Shown here: piece by piece, positions 28,373 to 39,132 of the stretch
Layout: each line of letters opens with the position of its first letter
How positions within the stretch are numbered: the first letter of the stretch is position 1
Assembly: GCF_000196435.1 (NCBI RefSeq)
Contig: NC_010161.1
Span: 62,001 to 126,000, forward strand
Direction: 5' to 3'
Length of the DNA: 64,000 nt
Source of the DNA: Bartonella tribocorum CIP 105476
GTDB lineage: Bacteria > Pseudomonadota > Alphaproteobacteria > Rhizobiales > Rhizobiaceae
The notes under the pieces: model-generated
Seen by the model: the letters and a program-made list of their open reading frames with translations, nothing else
The model's database searches: none
Told to the model about the DNA's origin: nothing
Translations under genes and position numbers: made by a program

Positions 28373-29266
28373 ATGACGAATATAAAACAGTTTAAATATC
28401 CTTTATTAAGTAAACCAGAATTGGCAATATTTGTTGCAACAATATTGTGGGGGATTACGTTTTTAGTCATTCACATTGCGGTACGCTATAGCGGTCCTCT
28501 ATTTTTTGTTGGATTTCGTTTTATTGTTGCATCCCTTATATGTGGGGCAATTTTTTGGCGCTCTATAAAAGGTATAACTGTTTATGAAGTTTTCGCTGGG
28601 ATGGCGATAGGCTTATCCATGTTTTTTGGTTATGCTTTTCAAGCAGCTGGACTTCAAACGATTATTAGTAGTCAGTCGGCTTTTATCACAGCGCTTTATG
28701 TTCCGATGGTTCCAATCTTGCAATGGATTGTTTTTAAAAAACCTCCCCGTTTTGCCTGTTGGGTTGGTATTGTTTTCGCTTTTATTGGGCTTGTCCTTGT
28801 TTCAGGACAAAAGCCGGGAAGTTTTGATTTTTCAAAAGGTGAAATTTTGACTTTGTTGGGCGCTTTAGCGATTGCTGGAGAAGTCATACTCATTGGAATT
28901 TTTGCCAACAAGGTTGATAGTCGGCGTGTAACCATTATCCAGTTATTCTTTAGTGGTTTTTTTTCATTTTCTTGTATGCCTTTGATGGGTGAAAGCATTC
29001 CTGAATTTTCGTGGGTATGGTTTAGTGTTGGTATGGGATTGGCATTAATGAGTGCTATTATTCAATTGGCTATGAATTGGGCACAAAAGTCTATTTCTCC
29101 TACGCGTGCTACACTCATTTATGCAGGTGAACCGGTATGGGCTGGTATCGTTGGGCGTTTGGCTGGAGAGCATTTATCTCCTTTAGCTTTATTGGGTGGT
29201 TTGCTTATTCTGATTGGGATCATTGTTGCTGAATTACAACCTTCACAATGGCGTAAAAAAAAATAA
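28373..29266 (+). CDS. EamA/DMT-superfamily transporter
   Basis: A 297-residue inner-membrane protein with about ten hydrophobic helices in two EamA repeats (about residues 15-145 and 155-290), typical of drug/metabolite transporters of the RhaT/YedA type. Motifs such as FVGFRFIVASLI in the first repeat and ATLIYAGEPVWAGI in the second fit the family. The substrate is unknown. Start at 28373, preceded by GGAGGAGAAGG; a longer open frame starting at 28220 overlaps argB and has no family support there. Likely cotranscribed with argB. Confidence 0.85.
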   Translation: MTNIKQFKYPLLSKPELAIFVATILWGITFLVIHIAVRYSGPLFFVGFRFIVASLICGAIFWRSIKGITVYEVFAGMAIGLSMFFGYAFQAAGLQTIISSQSAFITALYVPMVPILQWIVFKKPPRFACWVGIVFAFIGLVLVSGQKPGSFDFSKGEILTLLGALAIAGEVILIGIFANKVDSRRVTIIQLFFSGFFSFSCMPLMGESIPEFSWVWFSVGMGLALMSAIIQLAMNWAQKSISPTRATLIYAGEPVWAGIVGRLAGEHLSPLALLGGLLILIGIIVAELQPSQWRKKK

Positions 29267-29584
29267 AGCAATTGAAAAAATTGGTGAGCGATTCATCTTT
29301 ACTATGATGATTTTATTGCATGCGTTTTTTGCTTGCAGAGTTTTCATTTTTGAGGCTTTTTTAAAATTAAAGATGACGAAGAGGCTTTATTTTTTCTGAC
29401 TTCTGAAACGGGAAGATTACCTTCATGGGATTAAAATATGAAGGGATAAGGATAAAAACCAGCTCTCATCTTTATTGGTATTTTTAAATTTGGCTTTACA
29501 ACTTTCAAAAAACATCCAAGATAATACCTATAATGGGGATTTTGCATTGGTGCCGTGTTATTTCTTTTGTTCTTTCATGGGATT

Positions 29585-30000
29585 ATGCTTTTCAAGCAAA
29601 ATAGAACGCTCAAAGCGGTCTCCCATCATGTTGTCCATTGCCATGCTTTTTAGAAAGAAACTTTTCTCAATATATGTCATACTCATTGGTGGTCCGTGTG
29701 AAGTATATAAAAGCCACAGAGCATCATCATTTTACTGAACATAAAAGGTACCAGCATTTTTTATTAGTTCCCAATATTACATGATAGCCTTTGGCATTTG
29801 AAAGAGGATGAAGAATTTTGATTCATTTTTGAAACGATTTTATTGACACACTAGCCCTGTTTGTAAGGGAGAAGAGAAAAAATTTGATTGTTTCATCCAT
29901 GAGAAGATTTAAAATGAAAGGGGCTCGCGATATTCAGAGATTTCATTTAAATTGCAAAACCATAAAAGATCATTATAAATCAAAGCATTACCTAGTCAAT
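29585..30000 (-). pseudogene. integrase remnant
   Basis: Contains AAAGCCACAGAGCATCATCATTTTAC (split here: AAAGCCACAGAG, CATCATCATTTTAC, about 29709-29735), matching the complement of the arm-domain codons. It also has GATAGCCTTTGGCATTTGAAAG (split: GATAGCCTTTGG, CATTTGAAAG, about 29785) and GCGATATTCAGAG, ending in GATCATTATAAATCAAAGC. AGAAAGAAACTTTTCTCAATA near 29650 matches the complement of the region before SLKQAR. Fully broken. Confidence 0.5.
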
Positions 30001-30244
30001 CGTAGAGGATTTGATGTTTTTTATCTTTTATGGAAGAAGAAAGGAGTTGTATAAAAAGTACATAAAAATTCTCCTCGATAGAGCCTATTTCTAAAGTTTT
30101 AAACGTTTTAAAGAAAATTATCCCTCCTGATATGCATTTATTTTATATAAAATTACTAGAAAAGCAGATTATTGCGTGAAAATAAAAAAGCATTTTTTTC
30201 AAATTTTGTCAGAAGTTTAAGTGATATACGCGCCTACCATATAT

Positions 30245-30515
30245 CCATACAATACATTGTATTTATAATGATAATTGTAGTATTATTCGCATTGGATGAG
30301 AACCCTAAAAACTGTAACATTTTCTCATTTCAAATCTTTTTCACGTTAAATCAATCTAAGTTACTCGTTTTACACGTCACAAGCGGGCAGTATATGTGGA
30401 TAAAAACTGTACAGGAAAGGCATGCTTCTTATAAACCCTTGTCAGGTGTTAAAATTATAGCAACATTGGAGGTTGGCAAAGTATGTGATGGTGCTGGCTT
30501 ATCCAGCTTATGAGT
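30245..30515 (+). pseudogene. integrase remnant with readable start of the arm domain
   Basis: From about 30436 the + strand reads LSGVKIIATLEVGKVCDGAG and then LSSL before a stop at 30511, matching the integrase N-terminus (GKxCDGAGL). The upstream part (30330-30430) contains TCACGTTAAATCAATC and CACAAGCGGGCAG...GTGGATAAAAACTGTAC, matching the copy at 1200-1725. The far upstream part (TTATAATGATAATTG, near 30262) matches the far ends of the - strand copies. A 113-codon open frame (30172-30513) ends in this peptide but is mostly the converted upstream region. Confidence 0.6.
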
Positions 30516-30704
30516 TATCAAACAAGATGTAAAAAGATCATTTTAGTTCCTTTGGTATTTAATTGAGTAAACAAAAGTCTTATTTTTTAGGCTATGAGAA
30601 GTTGTGTTTTGAGAAGCTCTTTTGGTTAATATTCTTTTGAAAGGTTCTCGATAGGACATAATTGGTCTTTGCGTTTTATATTATTCTTTGCTAAATCGCC
30701 TTAT

Positions 30705-32510
30705 ATGACAATAGATCGTAATTATATTCGTAATTTTTCCATCGTGGCGCATATTGATCACGGTAAGTCCACTTTAGCGGATCGTTTGATTCAGATGACA
30801 GGGGGGCTTGATACACGTGAGATGAAGGAGCAAGTGCTCGATTCCATGGATATTGAGCGTGAGCGTGGGATTACGATTAAAGCACAAACAGTCCGTTTAC
30901 ACTATAAAGCAAAGAATGGTGAGACCTATATTTTAAATCTTATGGATACACCTGGTCATGTGGATTTTGCTTATGAAGTTTCACGTTCATTGGCAGCTTG
31001 TGAAGGTTCACTGTTGGTGGTGGATGCAAGCCAAGGTGTCGAGGCGCAGACTTTGGCAAATGTTTATCAAGCCATTGATAATTCCCATGAATTGGTTGTT
31101 GTGCTCAATAAAATTGATCTTCCAGCAGCAGAACCTGAACGTGTTAAAGAACAGATTGAAGATGTAATAGGCATTGATACATCTCAAGCGGTAGAAATAT
31201 CAGCAAAAACAGGTTTGGGGATTCCTGATGTTTTGGAGGCAATCGTTACACAATTGCCACCTCCACGTATAGGCGATGTTACAAATCCCTTGAAAGCAAT
31301 GTTGGTTGATAGTTGGTATGATGCATATCTTGGTGTCATTGTTTTGGTACGGGTGATAGATGGTATTTTAAAAAAAGGTCAAACCATTCGTATGATGGGG
31401 ACGGGAGCAAAATATCCCGTTGAGCGCGTTGGGGTATTTACACCTAAAATGGTCCAGGTTGATGAATTAGGACCAGGCGAGATTGGTTTTATCACTGCTT
31501 CTATCAAAGAGGTTGCCGATACACGGGTTGGGGATACGATTACCGAAGAACGTCGTCCTTGTGAAAATGCTTTGCCTGGTTTTAAGCCTGCGCAACCGGT
31601 TGTCTTTTGTGGACTTTTTCCAATTGATGCTGCCGATTTTGATGATTTGCGTGCAGCCATGGGTAAATTACGCTTAAATGACGCGAGTTTTTCCTTTGAA
31701 ATGGAAACATCAGCAGCTTTGGGATTTGGTTTTCGGTGTGGTTTTTTAGGGTTGCTTCATCTTGAAATTATTCAAGAGCGGTTAGAGCGTGAGTTTAATT
31801 TAGATTTAATTGCAACGGCACCTTCGGTTGTTTATCGCATGAATATGAATGATGGTTCTGTTAAAGAATTGCACAATCCAGCAGATATGCCTGACGTGGT
31901 TAAAATTTCTTCTATCGAAGAACCATGGATTCGTGCAACAATCATGACTCCTGATAATTATCTTGGATCGATTTTAGAACTATGCCAAGAGCGGCGGGGA
32001 ATACAGGTTGGTTTATCCTATGTTGGAACGCGGGCTATGGTGACGTATGATTTACCTCTGAATGAAGTCGTTTTTGATTTTTATGATCGCTTAAAATCAA
32101 TCTCAAAGGGCTATGCTTCTTTTGATTATCAGATGACGGATTATGCAGAGGGGGATTTAGTTAAAATGTCTATTTTGGTAAATGGAGAGCCTATTGATGC
32201 CTTGTCGATGCTTGTGCACCGTACGATTGCAGAAAAGCGGGGGCGTTCCATGTGCGAAAAACTGAAAGATCTTATTCCCCAGCATATGTTTCAGATTCCG
32301 ATTCAAGCGGCTATTGGTGGTAAAATTATAGCGCGCGAAACGATTCGTGCTTTGCGTAAAGATGTAACAGCAAAATGTTACGGGGGCGATATAACACGTA
32401 AACGCAAACTTTTGGAAAAGCAAAAAGAAGGTAAAAAACGAATGCGTCAATTTGGGAAAGTAGAAATTCCTCAGTCGGCCTTTATTCAAGCGCTCAAAAT
32501 GAATAAATAA
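30705..32510 (+). CDS. lepA: elongation factor 4 (LepA)
   Basis: A 601-residue translational GTPase that binds ribosomes and affects initiation or back-translocation. G1 is [14 protein letters not shown] near residue 16, G3 DTPGHVDF near 80 and G4 NKIDLP near 134. The LepA-specific C-terminal domain includes [19 protein letters not shown]. Start at 30705 ([10 protein letters not shown]); the ORF extends to an earlier ATG at 30669, but family members begin here. The ribosome binding site is weak. Monocistronic, with a small hairpin after the stop (about 32513-32531). Confidence 0.96.
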   Translation: MTIDRNYIRNFSIVAHIDHGKSTLADRLIQMTGGLDTREMKEQVLDSMDIERERGITIKAQTVRLHYKAKNGETYILNLMDTPGHVDFAYEVSRSLAACEGSLLVVDASQGVEAQTLANVYQAIDNSHELVVVLNKIDLPAAEPERVKEQIEDVIGIDTSQAVEISAKTGLGIPDVLEAIVTQLPPPRIGDVTNPLKAMLVDSWYDAYLGVIVLVRVIDGILKKGQTIRMMGTGAKYPVERVGVFTPKMVQVDELGPGEIGFITASIKEVADTRVGDTITEERRPCENALPGFKPAQPVVFCGLFPIDAADFDDLRAAMGKLRLNDASFSFEMETSAALGFGFRCGFLGLLHLEIIQERLEREFNLDLIATAPSVVYRMNMNDGSVKELHNPADMPDVVKISSIEEPWIRATIMTPDNYLGSILELCQERRGIQVGLSYVGTRAMVTYDLPLNEVVFDFYDRLKSISKGYASFDYQMTDYAEGDLVKMSILVNGEPIDALSMLVHRTIAEKRGRSMCEKLKDLIPQHMFQIPIQAAIGGKIIARETIRALRKDVTAKCYGGDITRKRKLLEKQKEGKKRMRQFGKVEIPQSAFIQALKMNK

Positions 32511-33084
32511 TGAAAAGAGAGTATTTTCTCTTAGTTTATTGCACTTTTGCTTTTCTTGATTGGTTCAGTTTTAGAAGAGTGCTTTTTAATATAAATTACG
32601 CAGTAATTACATTTTTAGGTAGAATGTCTTTTCATTGTGTCACATTGCTCACGTAAACATAAAACAGAATGCTTTAAACAAAAATATATTTGTGTTGCAT
32701 ATTAGCGTGTTTATTTTAAAGAAAATCTCTCAATACACCTTATCTCATTTCACTAATGGTATTTGTAAAAAGTATAACGGTAAAGCTTTCGTGAATGACA
32801 TAAAACTTATTTGGCACGACCATCTTTACATGTCATAAAGACGCATGGTGCTATCATCACACTCTTTGCGCGTTCAAAATGTTATGATAGCTCTTAGTGT
32901 TTAAGAAAATTCATTAAAGACATTTTTACTCTTTTTAAAAGCGTGTTTTACTTATACACTGACTGTGTTTGTGATGCACAAAGAAAAGAGAGTGATTGAT
33001 TCGATATGAAAGGATTTAAAAGGATACAATCCCTGTATTTTGGGGTGTTATTTAAGTTGAAAAACAATGAATGATCATTATAAA
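32511..33084. other. 570-bp spacer, mostly an integrase remnant
   Basis: Between the convergent lepA and dapD. A weak hairpin (AAGAGA...TCTCTT, 32514-32531) follows lepA. The rest is a - strand integrase remnant, listed separately. No gene. Confidence 0.55.
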
Positions 33085-33090
33085 TTAACA
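32640..33090 (-). pseudogene. integrase remnant
   Basis: AAACAGAATGC (about 32664) is the complement of codons after AMQW. GTGTTTATTTTAAAGAAAATC (split: GTGTTTATTTT, AAAGAAAATC, about 32708) is the complement of the SLKQA codons. CCATCTTTACATG...GGTGCTATCATCACACTCTTTG (about 32820-32870) is the complement of the arm-domain codons. GATAGCTCTTAGTG and GACATTTTTACTC (about 32887-32930) are the conserved upstream block. The end reads GATCATTATAAATTAAC just before the dapD stop. Nearly the full element length but no frame. Confidence 0.6.
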
Positions 33091-33945
33091 TTGTGTCTCA
33101 TCACGTAAAAGCTCATTAATGGATGTTTTCTCTCGTGTTTTTTGATCAACGCGTTTTACAATAACAGCACAATAAAGGTTTGGTCCTGCTTCACCATTAG
33201 GGAGTGGTTTGCCAGGAAGAGAACCCGGTACAACAACCGAATAGGCTGGTACTTCACCAATAAAAATTTCTCCTGTTGTACGATCGATAATCTTGGTGGA
33301 TTGTCCAATAAAAACGCCCATTCCTAAAACAGCGCCTTCACGAATAATACAGCCTTCAACAACTTCAGAGCGTGCACCAATAAAACAATGATCTTCAATA
33401 ATGGTTGGATTTGCTTGCAGTGGTTCTAAAACACCTCCGATTCCAACACCACCAGAAAGATGAACATGTTTACCAATTTGTGCGCAAGAACCAACGGTTG
33501 TCCATGTATCAACCATTGTACCCTCATCGACAAAAGCGCCAAGATTGATAAAGGATGGCATGAGTATGACGTTTGGTGCAACATAGGCAGAATGGCGTAC
33601 AATCGCTCCAGGAACAGAACGAAACCCCGCTTTTTGAAAATCATCTTCTTTCCAACCAGAAAATTTTGAGGGAACTTTATCCCACCAATGTGTTCCATTG
33701 ATTCCACCAGTAATAATTTGCATTGGGTTTAGCCGAAAAGAGAGCAAAACAGCTTTTTTCAACCATTGATGAACATACCATTGTCCATTTTTTTGCCGTT
33801 CTGCAACACGGATTTCACCTTTATCAAGAAGGCTCAATGTGTGTTCGACACTCTCACGAATTTCACCTTTTGTGGTAGTATTAATAGAATCGCGATCATC
33901 AAATGCTTTTTCGATAATGATTTCAAGTTGTGTGAGATGGGTCAT
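33085..33945 (-). CDS. dapD: tetrahydrodipicolinate N-succinyltransferase
   Basis: Adds succinyl from succinyl-CoA to tetrahydrodipicolinate in the succinylase branch of lysine/diaminopimelate synthesis; a trimeric left-handed beta-helix enzyme. The hexapeptide-repeat region (about residues 105-245) includes [20 protein letters not shown] and [12 protein letters not shown], and the C-terminus is normal. Start at 33945 ([10 protein letters not shown]) with GGAA upstream; the longer start at 33966 adds seven non-conserved residues. Its pathway partner dapE is at 8950. It is divergent from the LOG-family gene. Confidence 0.95.
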   Translation of the reverse strand: MTHLTQLEIIIEKAFDDRDSINTTTKGEIRESVEHTLSLLDKGEIRVAERQKNGQWYVHQWLKKAVLLSFRLNPMQIITGGINGTHWWDKVPSKFSGWKEDDFQKAGFRSVPGAIVRHSAYVAPNVILMPSFINLGAFVDEGTMVDTWTTVGSCAQIGKHVHLSGGVGIGGVLEPLQANPTIIEDHCFIGARSEVVEGCIIREGAVLGMGVFIGQSTKIIDRTTGEIFIGEVPAYSVVVPGSLPGKPLPNGEAGPNLYCAVIVKRVDQKTREKTSINELLRDETQC

Positions 33946-34045
33946 GACGAAAGTTCCGTTAAACAAGTTGAAAGCTTCAAGATTTATTCTCTATGACCTA
34001 CGCGAAGAAATGTTTTCAGTCAATAAAACGATGAGAAAGTAAGAC

Positions 34046-34915
34046 ATGTGCATGAAAAAAGGCTGTAAAGAAAAAATAAAAAAAGAACGAGACAATTGGA
34101 CACCACTTCTTCATACGAAAGAAGCTCTACAACAGATCCATAAAGTTTCTAATTCAGCACAAATGCGTTCTCCGACTTATCGTTTAGCCTATATCGATCA
34201 AGATTTTATGATGCGTCCAGAGCTGCGTTCACAACGTATTGGTCTTGAATTTTTAAAGCCAGAAATAACCCTTAAAGAATATAATATTCAATCAACAGTT
34301 GTTTTATTTGGTGGTGCGCGTATTCCTGAACCCGGGCAAGCAGCGTGGGCTGCAAAAAATGAAACACAAAAGAAAAACTTGCATGCTATGTCGTATTATT
34401 ACGATGAAGCAAGAGAATTTGCACGTTTGTGTTCCCTCTATTCGGCAAAAACAGAATACCGTGAATTTGTGGTTGTCACAGGGGGTGGGCCAGGGATCAT
34501 GGAAGCAGGAAATCGTGGCGCTTGTGATGTTGGGGCCCCAACGGTTGGCTTAAATATTATTTTACCGCATGAGCAAGAGCCTAATCCTTATGTGTCTCCG
34601 CATTTGTGTTTCAATTTTCACTATTTTGGGATGCGAAAAATGCATTTTTTAGTACGTGCGAAAGCATTAGCTATTTTTCCTGGAGGATTTGGGACTCTGG
34701 ATGAGTTGTTTGAGACGTTAACTTTAATACAAACAGGACGTATGAAACAGGTACCAATTTTATTGTTTGGCAAAGAATTTTGGAGCAATACGATCAATTT
34801 TGAATATTTAGCTTCACAAGGTACAATTTCTCCTGCGGATATTAATTTGGTGAAATTTGTCAATACAGCAGCAGAAGCTTTTGAAGAGATTCGCTCTTTT
34901 TATAAGTTGCCTTAA
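34046..34915 (+). CDS. LOG-family (lysine-decarboxylase-like) protein, TIGR00730
   Basis: A 289-residue Rossmann-fold protein of the LOG family. GGGPGIMEAGNRGA (about residues 150-163) and PGGFGTLDELFETL (about 211-224) are the defining motifs (PGGxGTxxE). Plant and fungal LOG proteins release cytokinin bases from riboside monophosphates; bacterial members act as nucleotide 5'-monophosphate N-glycosidases, and the old name lysine decarboxylase is misleading. This one has a longer N-terminus than minimal LOGs. The precise substrate is unknown. It is convergent with truA and divergent from dapD. Confidence 0.85.
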   Translation: MCMKKGCKEKIKKERDNWTPLLHTKEALQQIHKVSNSAQMRSPTYRLAYIDQDFMMRPELRSQRIGLEFLKPEITLKEYNIQSTVVLFGGARIPEPGQAAWAAKNETQKKNLHAMSYYYDEAREFARLCSLYSAKTEYREFVVVTGGGPGIMEAGNRGACDVGAPTVGLNIILPHEQEPNPYVSPHLCFNFHYFGMRKMHFLVRAKALAIFPGGFGTLDELFETLTLIQTGRMKQVPILLFGKEFWSNTINFEYLASQGTISPADINLVKFVNTAAEAFEEIRSFYKLP

Positions 34916-34947
34916 TTGCTTTTGAAAAAGTCATTTTTGTGGGACAG

Positions 34948-35691
34948 TTAATATTCTACCTTAGTTAAATAAAGTCCTGAAGGGGGAGCAACAACACCAC
35001 AACGTTTACGATCTTTAGCATGAAGAGCTGCTTCAAGATCTTGAGCTGTCCAACGTCCAATACCCACTTCCATGAGGCTTCCTGCAAATGAACGGATTTG
35101 ATGATGAAGAAAAGAGCGGGCTTTTGCATAAATGAAGATTTCCTCTCCTTCTTTTTGAATATCGAGGCGTTCAAGGGTCCGAATAGGGCTTTTGGCTTGG
35201 CAATGTGCTGAACGGAAAGTTGTAAAATCATGTTGTCCTACAAGCTTTTGAGCCGCTTCATGCATAGCTTGCGCATTAAGAGGCTTTGGTATCCACCACA
35301 CGCGTTTAGCATTTAAAGCTGGTGGAGAGCGACGATTAAGAATTTTAAAAAGATAATGGCGTTTGATAGCGGAAAATCGTGCATCAAAATCATCAGGGAC
35401 ATTTTCTACGTTTAAGATTGAAATTGCTTCACTCTGTTGACGTAAAAGAGCATTGAGCGCATCTCTTACAGTATGGGGGGGCCAGTTTTTTATGAAATCA
35501 ACATGGGCAACTTGCCCCGTAGCATGTACCCCTGCATCCGTTCGTCCTGCTGTTGTTATGGTCAATTGTTGCCCACTAAAGCGAAAAATCGCTTGTTCAA
35601 GAGCTCCTTGTATTGTGTGAAGTTTTGCTTGACGTTGCCAGCCAGCGTAATTTGAACCATCATATTCAAGAGTGAGTTTGAAGCGTGACAT
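34948..35691 (-). CDS. truA: tRNA pseudouridine synthase A
   Basis: Isomerises U38-U40 in the anticodon arm of tRNAs. The 247-residue protein starts [21 protein letters not shown] (start set at 35691; an upstream extension of 17 residues lies inside fmt). The catalytic Asp lies in [16 protein letters not shown] near residue 56. The C-terminal part has the typical [17 protein letters not shown]. It begins one base after the fmt stop codon, so def-fmt-truA is a tight leftward operon. Confidence 0.95.
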   Translation of the reverse strand: MSRFKLTLEYDGSNYAGWQRQAKLHTIQGALEQAIFRFSGQQLTITTAGRTDAGVHATGQVAHVDFIKNWPPHTVRDALNALLRQQSEAISILNVENVPDDFDARFSAIKRHYLFKILNRRSPPALNAKRVWWIPKPLNAQAMHEAAQKLVGQHDFTTFRSAHCQAKSPIRTLERLDIQKEGEEIFIYAKARSFLHHQIRSFAGSLMEVGIGRWTAQDLEAALHAKDRKRCGVVAPPSGLYLTKVEY

Positions 35692-35692
35692 T

Positions 35693-36622
35693 TTAAAAAA
35701 CAGCAGAAATGTGAGCACCTCGTAAAAAGGTTGCGCTATCAAGAATTTTACCGCCAGATCTTTGGAGAGTGGTTATTTCTATCCGTCCTTGTCCGCAATG
35801 AACAATCAAAGAATTTGGTTCTATTCGACCAATTTCAAGAGAAGTTCCGGTTGCTAAGCGACTTTCAAGAATTTTTACGCGTTCTTCTCGTCCACCGATA
35901 TTCATATTGCACCAGCAACCAGGAGAGGGAGAAAGCGCACGGATATGCCTATGAATAAACTCTGCTGGTTTTTTCCAATCAATGCGGGTTTCTTCTTTTT
36001 TGATTTTGGCAGCATAGGTGATGCCTTCTTTTGATTGGGGGATAAGTTTGAGTTGTCCTTTTTCTAGAGTTGATAGAGTTTCTATCATAAGTTCTGCGCC
36101 GATATATGAAAGCTCATTTGAAAGTTTATCCGTGGTGGTGGTATCAGTGATGGGAATGGAGCGTGAGAGAACAATAGACCCTGTATCAAGTCCTTCGTCC
36201 ATCTTCATAATCATCATCCCCGTTTCTTTATCCCCAGCCATAATTGCACGCTGAATAGGTGCAGCACCACGCCACCGTGGTAAAAGTGAAGCATGGGCAT
36301 TAAAACATCCAAAACGCGGTGTTTCAAGAATAGCTTTCGGTAAGAGGAGTCCATAAGCCACGACAATAGCCGCATCAACAGAAAGTGCTGCAAATTGGGC
36401 TTGCTGTTCGGCTGTTTTGAGTGTTTGGGGTGTAAAGGTAGGAATAGATCTTTCTTCTGCTGCATTTTGCACAGGCGAGGGAATAAGTTTAAGCCTCCGA
36501 CGTCCTGCTGGACGAGGAGGTTGACTATAAACGGCAACAACATCATGCCCAGCATCTAACAAAGCATGTAAAATGGGAACAGAAAAATCTGGTGTTCCCA
36601 TAAAACTTAATCGTAATGCCAT
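35693..36622 (-). CDS. fmt: methionyl-tRNA formyltransferase
   Basis: Formylates initiator Met-tRNA using 10-formyl-tetrahydrofolate. A 309-residue two-domain protein: N-terminal catalytic domain beginning [14 protein letters not shown], with the conserved [20 protein letters not shown] near residue 110 and MDEGLDTGS near 145; C-terminal OB-fold domain for tRNA binding. The ATG shares its A with the last base of the def stop codon (TAATG), a sign of translational coupling. truA follows immediately. Confidence 0.96.
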   Translation of the reverse strand: MALRLSFMGTPDFSVPILHALLDAGHDVVAVYSQPPRPAGRRRLKLIPSPVQNAAEERSIPTFTPQTLKTAEQQAQFAALSVDAAIVVAYGLLLPKAILETPRFGCFNAHASLLPRWRGAAPIQRAIMAGDKETGMMIMKMDEGLDTGSIVLSRSIPITDTTTTDKLSNELSYIGAELMIETLSTLEKGQLKLIPQSKEGITYAAKIKKEETRIDWKKPAEFIHRHIRALSPSPGCWCNMNIGGREERVKILESRLATGTSLEIGRIEPNSLIVHCGQGRIEITTLQRSGGKILDSATFLRGAHISAVF

Positions 36623-37158
36623 TACAAAACTGCTTCCTGCGTGTTTTTTTCTTTTGCACGTTTTTTAAATTTTCGTATCACCATATCGCGTTTGATCCTT
36701 GAAATGTAATCAATAAACAGGCGGCCATCCAAATGATCAATTTCATGCTGCAAACAAGTTGCCAACAGATCATCTGCTTCAATTTCTTTTTGTTTTCCTT
36801 CACGGTTCTGATAGCGAACGCGCAAACGTTTAGGGCGTTCAACTTCTGCAAAATAGTCAGGTATAGAAAGACAACCTTCTTTGTAAACATTGCGCTCATC
36901 TGAAAGCCATAAAATCTCAGGGTTGATAATAACAAGTGGTTTTTTCTGCGTATCTTCAGCATTTCCAGAGACATCTATAACCAACATACGTAGTGGTATA
37001 CCAATTTGAATAGCAGCAAGACCAATACCTTTAGCATGATACATGGTTTCCAACATATCATCCGCGAGTTCTTGGAGAGCGGTATCAACCTGTTCAACAG
37101 GTTTGGATACTTCCCGTAAAATCGGATCTGGTAAAGTAACTAAAGATCTCATTGGCAT
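36622..37158 (-). CDS. def: peptide deformylase
   Basis: Removes the N-formyl group from new proteins; an Fe(II)/Zn metalloenzyme. All three motifs are present: [10 protein letters not shown] (motif 1), EGCLSIP (motif 2, Cys ligand) and [10 protein letters not shown] (motif 3, HExxH ligands). I set the start at 37158 ([12 protein letters not shown]), giving 178 residues; the ORF could begin at 37194 but the added 12 residues are not family-like. It is the first gene of def-fmt-truA, grouping the enzymes that add and remove the formyl group. Divergent from rmuC. Confidence 0.95.
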   Translation of the reverse strand: MPMRSLVTLPDPILREVSKPVEQVDTALQELADDMLETMYHAKGIGLAAIQIGIPLRMLVIDVSGNAEDTQKKPLVIINPEILWLSDERNVYKEGCLSIPDYFAEVERPKRLRVRYQNREGKQKEIEADDLLATCLQHEIDHLDGRLFIDYISRIKRDMVIRKFKKRAKEKNTQEAVL

Positions 37159-37249
37159 GAAGAAGAGATTAATCAATGGTTTGTTATTGGTCAATATTGA
37201 ATAACAGATTCTTGCGCTTTTTTACGATAAGGGCTTTATATTACTGTTT

Positions 37250-38431
37250 ATGTTTGATTCGTTTTTTTCTATACTCGCTGGTGAGTTTTTTTCTAAACTA
37301 ATGCTTTTGCTTTTATTTATACTTGTCTGTTTGGCATTTTTTATGCTGATGCATTCTCATCGAAAAAAGGCACTTTTGGAAAATGAAATTGCTGAACGCG
37401 CACGTGAGGCACAAATTCAGATGGCTACTTTGCTGAAAACACAAGCTGAAATGCAAGGGCGCATGCAAACGATGGCTGAAATCTTTGGTCAAAGACAGGC
37501 TGAGTTGAATAAGTCACTCAGTGAACAACTCAATGGCATGACAGCCAATATCGGTCAAACACTTCAGGTACAGACAAAATCAACGTATGAAAATTTAAAT
37601 CGTTTGCAAGAGCGTTTAGCAGTCATTGATGCAGCACAAAATAATATTCAATCGCTCACGGGACAAGTTGTGCAACTGCAATCCATTTTAAGCAATAAGC
37701 AGACGCGTGGTACCTTTGGTCAGGGGCGGATGGAAGCAATTATTGCCGATGCCTTACCAGCAAATGCTTATGTTTTTCAAGCTGCTCTTTCAAATGGAAA
37801 GCGGCCAGATTGTCTCATTCATATGCCAAATAAAGCACCTTCTCTTGTTGTAGATGCTAAATTTCCTCTGGAAGCTTGGAATAGCATGCGTAAAGCAACA
37901 ACAGCTCAAGAACGTCAAGAGGCAGAACGCCAATTTCGCACCAATATGGAAGTTCATATCCATGATATTGCGCAAAAATATTTAATTCCTGGAGAAACCC
38001 ATGACACGGCTTTTCTTTTTGTACCATCGGAATCGATTTTTGCAACAATTTATGAGGACTTTGAGCCATTGGTACAAAAAGCCAATAGAGCCCATGTGAT
38101 CATTGTTTCACCGTCTTTGTTGATGCTCTCTGTCCAAGTTGTACAAACCATTATGAAAGATGCGCGGATGCGTGAACAAGCGCATTTAATTCAATCAGAA
38201 GTGGCAAAATTGATGGAAGATTTTGGACGAATGGATACGCGTGTTCGCGCACTACAGAAGCATTTTCACAAAGCAAGTGACGATATAGAGGGAATTTTAA
38301 TATCATCCTCCAAAATTATGAAACGGGCAAATCGCATTGAAACTGTCGAATTAAAAGAAAATTATTCTGAACCAGCACAAATGACAACATCGGCTCAGTC
38401 GCAAACATTGCGTTTGGTTGATGAGGAATAA
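37250..38431 (+). CDS. rmuC: DNA recombination protein RmuC
   Basis: A 393-residue RmuC-family protein. An N-terminal membrane anchor (about residues 14-34) is followed by a long coiled-coil (about 40-150). The C-terminal RmuC nuclease-like domain includes GRMEAIIADALP, PDCLIHMP and LVVDAKFPLEAW, then FLFVPSESIFATI. RmuC limits recombination at inverted repeats in E. coli; it is predicted to be an endonuclease of the PD-(D/E)XK type. Divergent from def with a 90-bp gap. Confidence 0.92.
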   Translation: MFDSFFSILAGEFFSKLMLLLLFILVCLAFFMLMHSHRKKALLENEIAERAREAQIQMATLLKTQAEMQGRMQTMAEIFGQRQAELNKSLSEQLNGMTANIGQTLQVQTKSTYENLNRLQERLAVIDAAQNNIQSLTGQVVQLQSILSNKQTRGTFGQGRMEAIIADALPANAYVFQAALSNGKRPDCLIHMPNKAPSLVVDAKFPLEAWNSMRKATTAQERQEAERQFRTNMEVHIHDIAQKYLIPGETHDTAFLFVPSESIFATIYEDFEPLVQKANRAHVIIVSPSLLMLSVQVVQTIMKDARMREQAHLIQSEVAKLMEDFGRMDTRVRALQKHFHKASDDIEGILISSSKIMKRANRIETVELKENYSEPAQMTTSAQSQTLRLVDEE

Positions 38432-38544
38432 AGTAAAGCAAGCTTCTCAACGATAACAAGTTAAGATCATGTTCTTTATTGATTGGTAATAATTTTTTAG
38501 TATCTCTATCTTGTTTTATTTCTTAAACGAGAGGAATAGGGAAT

Positions 38545-39132
38545 ATGCGACACCTTTTGTTTTTAGGGGCACTGGTGTTTCTGCTAGGGGGGTGCGCAAC
38601 AACCACTCCCATCTACACAAACAATGCTTGCGCTATTTTAGCACAAAAAAATGGTTTTTTTGATAATTGGGGTAGGGCGTCTCAAAGAGCAGAAATGCGC
38701 TATGGAATTCCTATGTCGATTATTCTTGCAACCATTAATATGGAATCGAGCTTTCGTCATAATGCACGTCCTCCACGCAAAAAACTCCTTGGTTTTATTC
38801 CATGGAAGCGTCGGTCGACAGCTTATGGTTATTCTCAAGCACTTGACAGTACATGGGCAATGTATCTTCGCTCTACAGGAAAGTCTTTTGCATGGCGTAC
38901 CAATTTTGCAGATGCTGCTGATTTTGTTGCTTGGTATCATCGCCAAACTGTTCAACGCAATGGAGTGAGGTTTGATGATGCCTATAATCTTTATTTAAAT
39001 TATCATATGGGGCATGGTGCTTATGCGCGTAGTGGTGGATATGTCAGTGCTTCGCTTTCACAGGCAGCACAGCGCATGGCAAGGATATCGAGACTTTATG
39101 AACAGCAATTAAAGAGATGTGGATGGCGTTAG
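38545..39132 (+). CDS. lipoprotein with lysozyme-like (SLT) domain
   Basis: A 195-residue predicted outer-membrane or periplasmic lipoprotein. The signal peptide ends in a lipobox LGGC near residue 17. The domain carries IILATINMESSFRHNARP (catalytic-type Glu near residue 66), AYGYSQALDSTW, and NLYLNYHMGHGAYARSGG, resembling soluble lytic transglycosylase/lysozyme-like folds. A role in peptidoglycan remodelling is likely, but activity is inferred. GAGAGGAATAGGG precedes the ATG. Monocistronic. Confidence 0.82.
   Translation: MRHLLFLGALVFLLGGCATTTPIYTNNACAILAQKNGFFDNWGRASQRAEMRYGIPMSIILATINMESSFRHNARPPRKKLLGFIPWKRRSTAYGYSQALDSTWAMYLRSTGKSFAWRTNFADAADFVAWYHRQTVQRNGVRFDDAYNLYLNYHMGHGAYARSGGYVSASLSQAAQRMARISRLYEQQLKRCGWR

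Larger units (their letters stand above)
29267..30704. other. 1.4 kb spacer with two integrase remnants
   Basis: No intact gene between the EamA gene and lepA. Contains remnants at about 29585-30000 (- strand) and 30245-30515 (+ strand), arranged head to head, that is, with their upstream ends facing. Small frames at 29475-29738 and 30172-30513 lie in or across these remnants. Confidence 0.55.
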